Shown here one piece after another: positions 9,071 to 16,846 of a stretch of DNA of 64,000 nucleotides; the first letter of the stretch is position 1, and each line of letters starts with the position of its first letter. Source of the stretch: Acidobacteriota bacterium (GTDB lineage Bacteria > Acidobacteriota > Terriglobia > Terriglobales > Acidobacteriaceae); assembly GCA_013289685.1 (NCBI GenBank), contig JABCZL010000002.1, positions 62,001-126,000 of the forward strand. The letters run 5' to 3'. The translations under genes were made by a program, and so were the position numbers. A model generated the notes under the pieces. It worked only from the letters and a program-made list of their open reading frames with translations. It did no database searches and was not told the DNA's origin.

Positions 9071-10435
9071 TTACGAACCGTAAAAAACTGTTTCTTTGTC
9101 TCCTGCCAGAATGTGGTTGGCCGCTTCCACTCCCATCATGACGGAGTGGTCCATGTTGCCAATTTCGTAGCGCCACGCTCCAAAGCGACCGCGAGAGTAA
9201 ATCCCTTTCTCCATCATTGCCGGTTGAAGAATCGAAAGCGCCCGGTCGCGCGCGAGAGTTGGGATGGGATAAGAGTACGGCACGCTGCGGTGATAGCGAG
9301 AGACAATGCGGTCACGATCGGTCTCCGCCAGCATACCCGCTCGAATCAAACCGGCGATCACCTGCTCCGTAACTCTTGACGGATCGGGGGATTCACCAAC
9401 TTTGTACGACACTTCACACATCAGAGAGCTGTAGCGCTCGGTGTCGCCGCCCGGAACGTTAAAAGGGGAGTAATGCGAAAAGTAGGTGGCGCGGTAGCAG
9501 GGAACCTCCGGATCGGCAAAATAGATCCAGCATTTGCCGGTTTCGATTTTCTTTTCCAGCCCCAAGCCAATCACCAGCAGGTTGTTGTGGCGGAGATCCC
9601 CGGCGGCGTCGACCAACCGGCCGTCTCTTGACTTGAGCATGCCCGCCAGCAGATCAAGAGGCGTCGTGGAGATCAGCACGTCGTAACTGTCGCCGCCGCC
9701 GTCAGAAAACGACACGCGCCGCTGCCCGTCATCTACGGCCGCCAGTTGTTTGCCGGTCTTTATCTTCTCCGGGAAACGCTTCACCATGCGGCGATAAATC
9801 TCGCCTGTCCCGCCATACATCGGGAATCGAAATTTATTGTTCGGTCCCCAGGCCACATCGTCGCGCTCGTGGAGCACGTTCTCCAGCAGGCGGCGAAAAT
9901 CCACGGTTGCCACTCGCTCGGCCATCCACGATTTCGACATTTCTTCCAGCGGAGTGGTCCACACTTTCGAGTTGTAGGGAAACATGAAAGCCTCGGCGAT
10001 TCCTTCGCCGAAGTTGGCCAGAATCCAATCCCGAAAGTTGGTTGCGTCCCGAGACTTTCCGTTTGCGGCTGCGTGGGCCGCCCCCATCAGGCAACTCACC
10101 TGCACCGGTTTTGGGAGATATCGCAGGTTGTTCTGGAAGGGATATGGAATCCACGAATCGCCCTTCACAATCCAGCTCTCGCGAACCAGTTGGTTCTCCT
10201 CTCGTCCCAGCATGTCGTCGACGAGTTTGTCGAAGTAGGGATAGTGGGAGAAGATGACGTGACCGCCCTCATCCCATACAAAACCATGGTCGTCCACGTG
10301 GGAGCAGGAGTGGCCGCCGACGTAGTCGGCCTTTTCGTAGAGCACCCAGTTCTGATAACCGAGTTCGTGTAAACGATAGGCAGCACCCAGACCCGTGGGG
10401 CCTCCCCCGATGATGACGATTCTTTTTTCGCTCAT
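9071..10435 (-). CDS. FAD-dependent oxidoreductase, UDP-galactopyranose mutase/amine oxidase-like
   Basis: 454 aa with an N-terminal dinucleotide-binding fold (IVIIGGGPTGLGAAYRL, residues ~6-22), followed by the acidic strand end LYEKADYVGG and a histidine/aromatic segment (GGHVIFSHYPYF, about 57-68) of the kind found in UDP-galactopyranose mutase and protoporphyrinogen-oxidase-like proteins. In surface-glycan operons these flavoenzymes rearrange or oxidise nucleotide sugars or lipid-linked sugars. It sits 4 bp after sulfotransferase copy 2 and 4 bp before the glycosyltransferase, so all three are probably co-translated. The exact reaction is not determined. Confidence 0.8.
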   Translation of the reverse strand: MSEKRIVIIGGGPTGLGAAYRLHELGYQNWVLYEKADYVGGHSCSHVDDHGFVWDEGGHVIFSHYPYFDKLVDDMLGREENQLVRESWIVKGDSWIPYPFQNNLRYLPKPVQVSCLMGAAHAAANGKSRDATNFRDWILANFGEGIAEAFMFPYNSKVWTTPLEEMSKSWMAERVATVDFRRLLENVLHERDDVAWGPNNKFRFPMYGGTGEIYRRMVKRFPEKIKTGKQLAAVDDGQRRVSFSDGGGDSYDVLISTTPLDLLAGMLKSRDGRLVDAAGDLRHNNLLVIGLGLEKKIETGKCWIYFADPEVPCYRATYFSHYSPFNVPGGDTERYSSLMCEVSYKVGESPDPSRVTEQVIAGLIRAGMLAETDRDRIVSRYHRSVPYSYPIPTLARDRALSILQPAMMEKGIYSRGRFGAWRYEIGNMDHSVMMGVEAANHILAGDKETVFYGS

Positions 10436-10439
10436 GGCT

Positions 10440-11405
10440 TCAATGGCCCCGGAAAGGTAAGGATTGTTCGGTCAGGAGTTCGCCGCTCCCCTGCGATTCT
10501 TGACTCACGGGATAGCCCAGGAGTCTCATGACTGGTCCCCAAGCCCCTTCGATCACGGCCACCGATTCAGGGGGCAGGGTCTGCCGCCACTGGCCGGACT
10601 TGGCGGCCCGTACAAAAGGGATGTCTTTGCGGCTCTCTTTGGTCGTGACCCATTCCTTATTTTGCTGAGCCTCGAGCTTTCGCATGTTGTCGGCCGAGCT
10701 GAGCTCGACGGCCTTGGCGATCCTGTCGGCGGAGGCGTTCAGATTCAGGAAGTCGGCAATTCTTGTCATCTCCCTATGAGTGTCGTCCAGAAGGTCTTCG
10801 TATCTGACGAGCAGGAACTGACGATCGTGTCCGCGGGCTCCCAGCCAGCTCATGACATTCTCGCCCCAAGAGGCAGGGGTCCCAAGAAAGCCGTTCTTGA
10901 GCCGGGCGAATTGGAAGATGTTCTTAGAATTCACCAGCCAACTGCCGGCGTGCTCGCCCCAGGTGCCGAAGTATTCGTCGGTCTTCATGAAGCGGGTCGT
11001 GACGTAGGTGTGGACGGGAAAGTCGTCGGGGATATTTTTCCCCTTCCGGTCGTAGTGATAGGCGGAAACCGCTACGTCCCGGGGATCGCGCACGATGTAG
11101 ATGACACGCCGATAGCGAGGGTCAAAACATTCGTGACTCTTGATGACGCGCGGGCTGGGAATCTTCTTGAGAGCCTTTTTGGACTTCGCATAGATGTCGG
11201 GAACTTTGCGCTCTACGTTCACGAAAGTGACCCGTTCGTCTGGACTCATCAGGTTTCCGAGGAGAAATCGGGTCCAGGTGTTGCCGGACTTGGGATAAGA
11301 AACCAGGAAAATGTCGTCGGGCAAGACGTGAAACGCCCGCCCAGAGATGTCTTTCTCCAGAACGTAATTGGCCGCGTAGAGAATCTTGACCAGGACGTCA
11401 TTCAT
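10440..11405 (-). CDS. PAPS-dependent sulfotransferase (copy 2)
   Basis: A 321-aa sulfotransferase with the PAPS 5'-phosphosulfate loop YPKSGNTW at residues 37-44 and the 3'-phosphate loop IVRDPRDVAVS around 104-114. It is the first gene of the six-gene minus-strand operon (sulfotransferase, flavoenzyme, GT2, flippase, sulfotransferase, phosphatase). It is paralogous to the copy at 5506-6414 but differs over much of its length and has a longer central region, so it may act on a different position or acceptor. The ATG at 11405 is the only sensible start. Confidence 0.88.
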   Translation of the reverse strand: MNDVLVKILYAANYVLEKDISGRAFHVLPDDIFLVSYPKSGNTWTRFLLGNLMSPDERVTFVNVERKVPDIYAKSKKALKKIPSPRVIKSHECFDPRYRRVIYIVRDPRDVAVSAYHYDRKGKNIPDDFPVHTYVTTRFMKTDEYFGTWGEHAGSWLVNSKNIFQFARLKNGFLGTPASWGENVMSWLGARGHDRQFLLVRYEDLLDDTHREMTRIADFLNLNASADRIAKAVELSSADNMRKLEAQQNKEWVTTKESRKDIPFVRAAKSGQWRQTLPPESVAVIEGAWGPVMRLLGYPVSQESQGSGELLTEQSLPFRGH

Positions 11406-11543
11406 AAGTATCAGATAGAGTTACGATCCTGCTTTCTTTCAAGACTATACCGCGCTTTCCTGGCTTTGCCAGCCTGCTTTGGTGACGAGCGTAACCAGGG
11501 GGGCACCATCCGCGGGCAACAGCCCGATCCGGTCCTTCCGGGA

Positions 11544-12365
11544 TCATTCCACCTGCACCAAGGAACTCGTGTTTCCTTGGCCGGCTTTCCCGTCGCCAAC
11601 TGCCGCCACTGCCAGGGCCGCCTCATATCCAGGGCCTGTGGGCAGGTCGCGCAGGATCCAGCGGCTTGCCTCGGATGGATCGGGTCTGGTCGCCAACAGA
11701 GCTTGAGATTCGTCCGCGGCGACGGAGACGTCAAACTGTTGCAGCGGCAGCGACAGTCCCTCTCCACGGGCCTTGACGTAGGCCTCTTTGCGAGTCCAGC
11801 AACGGAAGAAAGCCGCTTGAAGCTCATCGCCGGACAGTCTTTCCAGAGAGTGACGCTCGTGGAGAGAAAAGAAGCGCTCCGCCAGTTTCCGTACGTCCGG
11901 CTGTGGACGGATCCTCTCGACGTCGATACCGATCTCATGAGTTCTCACGAACGCGATCAGCGCCAGACCTTCCGTGTGCGACACATTGAAGCGCAGGTCA
12001 TTGAAGCGCAGATCATTGAAGCCCAGATCAAGGGAGCGCAAGTCAAATGCCCCATCCAGAATCGGTTTACCGTACTTCGAATACCGGAACGATAGCTGCA
12101 GCGGCGTTGTCCCAAGGTAGGCGGCGGCCAGAGAGCGCAGCGTGGCGCGAGTGACGATGAAGTCTTTGCGGGGCCTCTCCACCCGATAGCGTGCCGCGCG
12201 CTCATGTTCCTCCATAGACAGCAATTCGCAACAGGCTTTCTCGACGGAAGCCGGGACGTCCAGCGAACGGGCCCACACGTTCACGACATCAGACGGCAGC
12301 TCGGGAACAGCACAATCATCCGGCGGTCGGCACTCCCGCACTTCGATTTTCACGCTGGTGAGCAT
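11544..12365 (-). CDS. Sfp-type 4'-phosphopantetheinyl transferase
   Basis: A 273-aa enzyme that attaches the CoA phosphopantetheine arm to carrier-protein serines. The family signatures are FNVSH (residues 126-130), GIDVERI (146-152) with its metal-binding Asp/Glu pair, and WTRKEAYVKARGEGL (190-204). It probably activates the PCP domains of the NRPS genes at 26-39 kb, the only obvious clients in the window. An oddity is the 15-bp tandem repeat at 11984-12043, which places extra LRFND-like pentapeptides directly before the FNVSH motif and lengthens the loop that normally joins GKP to FNxSH. Whether the enzyme remains active is unknown, although all catalytic signatures are intact. Confidence 0.9.
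   Translation of the reverse strand: MLTSVKIEVRECRPPDDCAVPELPSDVVNVWARSLDVPASVEKACCELLSMEEHERAARYRVERPRKDFIVTRATLRSLAAAYLGTTPLQLSFRYSKYGKPILDGAFDLRSLDLGFNDLRFNDLRFNVSHTEGLALIAFVRTHEIGIDVERIRPQPDVRKLAERFFSLHERHSLERLSGDELQAAFFRCWTRKEAYVKARGEGLSLPLQQFDVSVAADESQALLATRPDPSEASRWILRDLPTGPGYEAALAVAAVGDGKAGQGNTSSLVQVE
11984..12043. repeat. 15-bp tandem repeat inside the Sfp gene
   Basis: Units based on CATTGAAGCGCAGAT occur at 11984-11998, 11999-12013 and 12014-12028, with a diverged fourth unit at 12029-12043. Read on the minus strand they encode repeated LRFND/LGFND pentapeptides that duplicate the first two residues of the FNVSH motif. Confidence 0.85.
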
Positions 12366-12582
12366 ACTGCAGCCTGCAACGGAAACTCCTCCGCTTCGAT
12401 TTTACGCTGCCAGGATTACAGGAAAGTTTCAATACTTTTGTCGACTTATCTGGCGTTCGTAATCGTTAGCGCCAGGAGACCGCAGTGGGGTCCAACAGGG
12501 TCAGTTTGCTGGTCAGGCAAGGGCACATGATCTTTCCCCGGTCGCGAAATTGAGACGTCCGATACGCCGGCAGCGATTTGGG

Positions 12583-12611
12583 TTGACTAACGAAGCGGGT
12601 TAGCGTAAATG
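12583..12611 (+). promoter_or_regulatory. Candidate promoter of the TonB-dependent receptor gene
   Basis: TTGACT at 12583-12588 and TAAATG at 12606-12611 are separated by 17 bp, about 92 bp upstream of the receptor start and just before the long inverted repeat. The -35 box is good and the -10 box mediocre, so this is tentative. The rest of the 337-bp gap upstream (12366-12582) holds nothing recognisable. Confidence 0.35.
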
Positions 12612-12614
12612 ATT

Positions 12615-12674
12615 AAGACCCGAGCAGGGGTGTCTCTCAGCACGCCCTGAGCGACACCTCCCTGCCTCGGTCTT
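12615..12674 (+). promoter_or_regulatory. Long imperfect inverted repeat (5' leader hairpin) before the TonB receptor
   Basis: Two arms of about 27 nt (12615-12640 and 12647-12674) are near-perfect reverse complements around the loop CACGCC. The inner 12 pairs, GGTGTC-x-CTCAG against CTGAG-x-GACACC, have one mismatch; the outer arm AAGACC..CAGGG pairs with CCCTG..GGTCTT with small bulges. In RNA this would fold into one strong stem-loop ending 16 nt before the AGGAGA ribosome-binding site. No U-tract follows, so it is more like a leader or stability element than a terminator. Confidence 0.6.
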
Positions 12675-12702
12675 CCCCCGACACAATTCAGGAGAACGAG
12701 AT

Positions 12703-15700
12703 ATGCGTGTCCAACGTATGTTGTTCGTCGCTATTTTTCTCAGCGTGATTTGCGTTTTCAGCCAGATCGCCATCGCCCAATCGGTCTATGGCAACATCAA
12801 GGGGACACTCACCGATATTGCCGGCAAACCGATCGCCGGCGCCAAGGTGACGGTCTCTTCTGTGGGCAAGGGAACAAAATACCGGACCGCCACCGACGGT
12901 ACGGGTTTCTACGCTGTCAATGACCTCTCTCCTGATGATTACAGCCTGCGCATTGAGGCCGACGGGTTCAAGACCTACCAAAATCCTCTGGTGATCGTAT
13001 ACGCCGACAATCCCACCATGGTGAACCCCAAGTTGGTGAAAGGGAGCACAGCGGAAGTGGTCAATGGCAGCGCTGCCGATGTCAGCGTGCTGAAAATTGA
13101 TCGCACCGACATCGCCACCATTCTTTCGCAACGGCAGATCGCCGATTTGCCCTTGCAGCAGCAGAATGTGTCGGACCTTGGAATCCTCGCTCCCGGCGCC
13201 ATACCGCGAAAGCCGACTCTCGCGCCAGTCCAGAACCCGCAACAGGGCGTTTACATTAACGTGAATGGCCAGATCTTCAGTGGAACCGCATATCAACTGG
13301 ATGGCACCGACAACCGGGACCCGATCGAAGGCCTGGTGATTGTTAACCCCAATCAAGATGCCATCAGCGAGATGAAAATCACCACGCAGAACTATGGATC
13401 GGAGTTCGGCGAAGCCACCGCCGGAGTAGTCACCTCGCAAACCAAGTCTGGAAGCAACACTTTGCACGGTAGCGTTTTTGGGTATCGGCAGAGCGGTTGG
13501 GGACAGGCATCCGATCCCAACCTTTTCACGAATGTCGTTTTGACGAACGCGAATACGAATCCGGTGACTACGAGCACTTCCTTGGTCCCCCCGGAGATCA
13601 ATAATCGGACGTACAAGAAGAACCAGTTCGGAGGTTCGATTGGCGGCGCGATTATTAAAAATCGCTTGTTCTACTTTGCCGATTACCGGGGAACCCGGGA
13701 TACTTCGGGAGCGACCCTGACCTTGACTGTGCCGACGGACCAAGTGCGCCAAACCTGCCTCGCGTCATTCACCGGCGCACCAAAGGATTGCGATCTGTCG
13801 CAGTACGGGGTCGGTCTGAACCTGAAAAACACGGCGGTGGACCCATCCAATCCCATGATGCTATTGAACAGTGCGGTTTCTCCTCAAATGGTCTATTTGC
13901 TGAGTCTGCTGCCCTCACCCACGATCACCAGCACCAACCCCCTGAATGCACCCGTCACGAACAACTATCTGGCAACCGGCGCGGAACCGTTCAACAGCGA
14001 CAATTCCGATCTCCGCTTGGACTACGACGCTTCCCAACGGCTAAGGGTGTTTGCCCGCTACAGCTATGACCTATTCCGGCAGGATGGTTCTCCCGCGTTC
14101 GGGGTAGGCGGCGGGCCCGGAACCAACCCCGACCTCTTTGCGGGCCACGCCCGAACGGCCAACCAGAGCGCGTCCAGCGGTTTTTCGTATTCGTTCGGCA
14201 GCAACTTGCTGACAGACTTCCGTTTCGGTTACTTGCGCTACCACCTAGATTTGAACGCGGCGGATTTTGGAACATATCCTTTGCTCAATCCGCCTTCCAT
14301 GTACCCCGGCAGCGCTATCCCCGGGCTCAACAACACGTCGGACATCTTTACCTCGGGCTTGCCGGACATTCAAATCACAAACTCGATTGCGTTCTACCCA
14401 CCCGGCTCGAACACGCCCGCGCCGCCTCCGACGACTGGCGACTTTGTGCACTACGGCTCTTCCTCGCAAGTGAACAATTGTAATTGTCCGCTCCGCGAGC
14501 ACGAGCAGCAGTTCCAGTTCGTGAACAACTGGACCAGGCTGGCCGGGCATCATGCTCTCCGATGGGGCGCAGATTTTCGTTACATTCAAAACTTCAGACT
14601 CAGCAGTTCCGAGGGCGCCTCGGACAGCCGGGCCGGGCACCTGCAGTTCAGCGACCAGACTTACACCGGCCTCGGTCTGGGCGATTTTCTGATCGGGCAG
14701 CTGGCCTATTTCGATCGCACCTACAGCGATCCCACACAAGAGCCGTCGGCTTACGACGCCAGCGAGCACCAGAAAAGGGCGTTCTTTTACGGCGAAGACA
14801 ATTGGCGTCTGTCTCCCCGGTTGACCATCAACTATGGCCTGCGATGGGAACTGTACTTCCCGCAGACACTCAATGCCGGAGGCTTCCTGCTGATCCAGAA
14901 CGACACGCTTCCGGCCTACACCCCAATAACGCCTGAGATTAAGGTGGTGGGAAGTTCCGGAGTGAATCAGCAGGGCAACGTGCAGAACACGTACAAGAAC
15001 TTCGGACCCCGCATCGGATTTGCCTACTTGGTGGGGTCCAAAACAGTGATCCGAGCTGGCTTCGGCCGCAGTTTCGACGTAGGGTACGGGGGATCGATAT
15101 TCGGTATCGCCGCCACCCAGAACCCGCCGATTGCAGGGCAATTTGAGATCCGTAATGGATCGGCAGATCCGGGCTTTGTCATCAACTCCGCGACTAATCC
15201 GCTTAACCTGACTAACCTGCCCGCCTACACCAACTTTGCGATAAATCCCAGCCCTCTGACTGTGGAGGGTCTCTGCTCAGCGCAGCTAAAGAGTAATTCA
15301 GGAAAGTGCGATCCGGGCCTGAATATGCTTGCGACTGAGGGTGCGCCGCAAGCCGGCGCAGCCCTTTATGCCCTTCCGTCAAAGCTGAGACTTCCCACCG
15401 TCGACGCCTGGAACCTAACCGTTCAGCACGAAATCACACCGAACGCATATTTCGAACTGGCCTACGTTGGCAACAAAGGCACGCATGTCCTGACGGACTC
15501 TACCCCATACTACGACCTGAACGCCCCCAGCCCTCCGCTCCCGTCGCAGATCACGCAGATTACCGCGACAAGCCCGAAGACGAAGGCCTGCAACAATCTC
15601 TATAGCTATGATCCGAGCTTTGGCGGTCCTGAGCCGAATTATTGCGTGCCCACCACAACCGCACAAAGCCCGCTCATTCCTTGGTTTTACCCTGTTTACT

Positions 15701-16542
15701 ATTTCGGTAACAATGCCTCCGACAACTACCACTCTCTGCAAGCCAAGTTCAGCAAGCGATTCAGCGGGGGCTATAGTGTCCTCGCCAACTACATCTATTC
15801 CAAGGTTCTTGACTATGACAGCAGCTACTATGCCGTGAAGCCGAGCATCGGCTATGGCCCTGGCGGCTTCGACCGACGGCACAACTTCACAATGGCGAAT
15901 ATATGGGCGTTGCCCTTGGGGCGCGGTCGAGCGCTGCTGAGCAATATCAGCAACCCGGCTGATAAAGTCATCGGTGGGTGGTCGCTCAACGCCATCACGA
16001 GTTGGTATAGCGGTTTGCCTTTTAGCCCGACCTACGGTGATTGCAACTCCGATATCGCCGGGAATCCTCTGGCGTCATCTCCCTGCCGTCCCAATGTGGT
16101 AGGAAGCGTATCCGTCACGAAAAACCGGAGTGAATACTTCACCACTACCGGAGGAGCGCCTCTGGCTGCATTTGGGACAATACAAAATCAGGTAACGGCG
16201 CTTTGCGGCTATGACCCTGGCTCGGGGACCTCTCATGTAGGTCCCACTTCAGCTCTTGGAAACTGGCAGCGCCCAGGCTGTGGACAGTTCGGAAACGTGG
16301 GCCGCAACACGCTTCGCGGGCCGCAGTTTTTTCAAAGCGACATCGCGCTCATGAAGGAGATCGCGATCACCGAACGCGTCAACGTTCGGTTCCGCGCCGA
16401 TGCCTTCAACGTTTTCAACAACGTGAATCTTGGCCTCCCCAATACCCAGGTCGATGCCCCCACCCAAGCCGGTGCGATCACCAATATCGCCCCGGGGGCC
16501 GTTCAGCGGCAATGGGAGTTCTCGGCCAGATTGCAATTCTGA
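12703..16542 (+). CDS. Oar-like TonB-dependent outer-membrane receptor
   Basis: 1279 aa with a signal peptide (residues 1-26, cleavage after IAIAQ), a carboxypeptidase-regulatory beta-sandwich (~30-115; SVYGNIKGTLTDIAGKPIAGA), a plug domain (~120-300; QLDGTDNRDP and GSEFGEATAGVV), and a long C-terminal beta-barrel ending in the aromatic WEFSARLQF. This architecture belongs to the large Acidobacteriota Oar/TonB-receptor family thought to import glycans or other large substrates using TonB energy. An AGGAGA box lies 6 nt upstream of the ATG. It is preceded by a strong inverted repeat and stands alone, with no TonB/ExbBD nearby. Substrate unknown. Confidence 0.92.
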   Translation: MRVQRMLFVAIFLSVICVFSQIAIAQSVYGNIKGTLTDIAGKPIAGAKVTVSSVGKGTKYRTATDGTGFYAVNDLSPDDYSLRIEADGFKTYQNPLVIVYADNPTMVNPKLVKGSTAEVVNGSAADVSVLKIDRTDIATILSQRQIADLPLQQQNVSDLGILAPGAIPRKPTLAPVQNPQQGVYINVNGQIFSGTAYQLDGTDNRDPIEGLVIVNPNQDAISEMKITTQNYGSEFGEATAGVVTSQTKSGSNTLHGSVFGYRQSGWGQASDPNLFTNVVLTNANTNPVTTSTSLVPPEINNRTYKKNQFGGSIGGAIIKNRLFYFADYRGTRDTSGATLTLTVPTDQVRQTCLASFTGAPKDCDLSQYGVGLNLKNTAVDPSNPMMLLNSAVSPQMVYLLSLLPSPTITSTNPLNAPVTNNYLATGAEPFNSDNSDLRLDYDASQRLRVFARYSYDLFRQDGSPAFGVGGGPGTNPDLFAGHARTANQSASSGFSYSFGSNLLTDFRFGYLRYHLDLNAADFGTYPLLNPPSMYPGSAIPGLNNTSDIFTSGLPDIQITNSIAFYPPGSNTPAPPPTTGDFVHYGSSSQVNNCNCPLREHEQQFQFVNNWTRLAGHHALRWGADFRYIQNFRLSSSEGASDSRAGHLQFSDQTYTGLGLGDFLIGQLAYFDRTYSDPTQEPSAYDASEHQKRAFFYGEDNWRLSPRLTINYGLRWELYFPQTLNAGGFLLIQNDTLPAYTPITPEIKVVGSSGVNQQGNVQNTYKNFGPRIGFAYLVGSKTVIRAGFGRSFDVGYGGSIFGIAATQNPPIAGQFEIRNGSADPGFVINSATNPLNLTNLPAYTNFAINPSPLTVEGLCSAQLKSNSGKCDPGLNMLATEGAPQAGAALYALPSKLRLPTVDAWNLTVQHEITPNAYFELAYVGNKGTHVLTDSTPYYDLNAPSPPLPSQITQITATSPKTKACNNLYSYDPSFGGPEPNYCVPTTTAQSPLIPWFYPVYYFGNNASDNYHSLQAKFSKRFSGGYSVLANYIYSKVLDYDSSYYAVKPSIGYGPGGFDRRHNFTMANIWALPLGRGRALLSNISNPADKVIGGWSLNAITSWYSGLPFSPTYGDCNSDIAGNPLASSPCRPNVVGSVSVTKNRSEYFTTTGGAPLAAFGTIQNQVTALCGYDPGSGTSHVGPTSALGNWQRPGCGQFGNVGRNTLRGPQFFQSDIALMKEIAITERVNVRFRADAFNVFNNVNLGLPNTQVDAPTQAGAITNIAPGAVQRQWEFSARLQF

Positions 16543-16603
16543 TTTGCAGGCGACAAGGGGAAGGTAACTTCCGGACAAGGAGAATGGGATCCTGGTCGCG
16601 TTG

Positions 16604-16625
16604 GGGGGATGCGCTCGCATCCCCC
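16604..16625 (+). terminator. Strong hairpin downstream of the TonB receptor, possible terminator
   Basis: GGGGGATGCG-CT-CGCATCCCCC is a perfect 10-bp inverted repeat 62 bp after the receptor stop codon. No T-run follows, so it may be an RNA-stabilising hairpin or a factor-assisted terminator. The rest of the 304-bp gap to the next gene contains nothing else recognisable. Confidence 0.45.
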
Positions 16626-16846
16626 GTCATCCTTGCATCACCGCAGATTTAGCCAAGAAGGCCTCCGTCACAAACTCGGGCCCGACGCAATTACTTCTCC
16701 CGGCTTGCCTAAGATTGCTGACTCAGTCCTTTCAGCTCTCTACCCTTTCCGATTCGTTGTTTGTTCCGATTGGTTGTTATGGGAGTATGATGAGTTCCAC
16801 CCAACCTTTGAACCGAAAGCGTTATCAAACGTCGCAGGTGTAGAGC

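Noticed and set aside
10464-12095. 543-codon open frame on the + strand
   Set aside because: Antisense to the second sulfotransferase and the Sfp gene; a composition shadow.
14245-15141. 298-codon minus-strand frame
   Set aside because: Antisense to the TonB receptor and without domain features.
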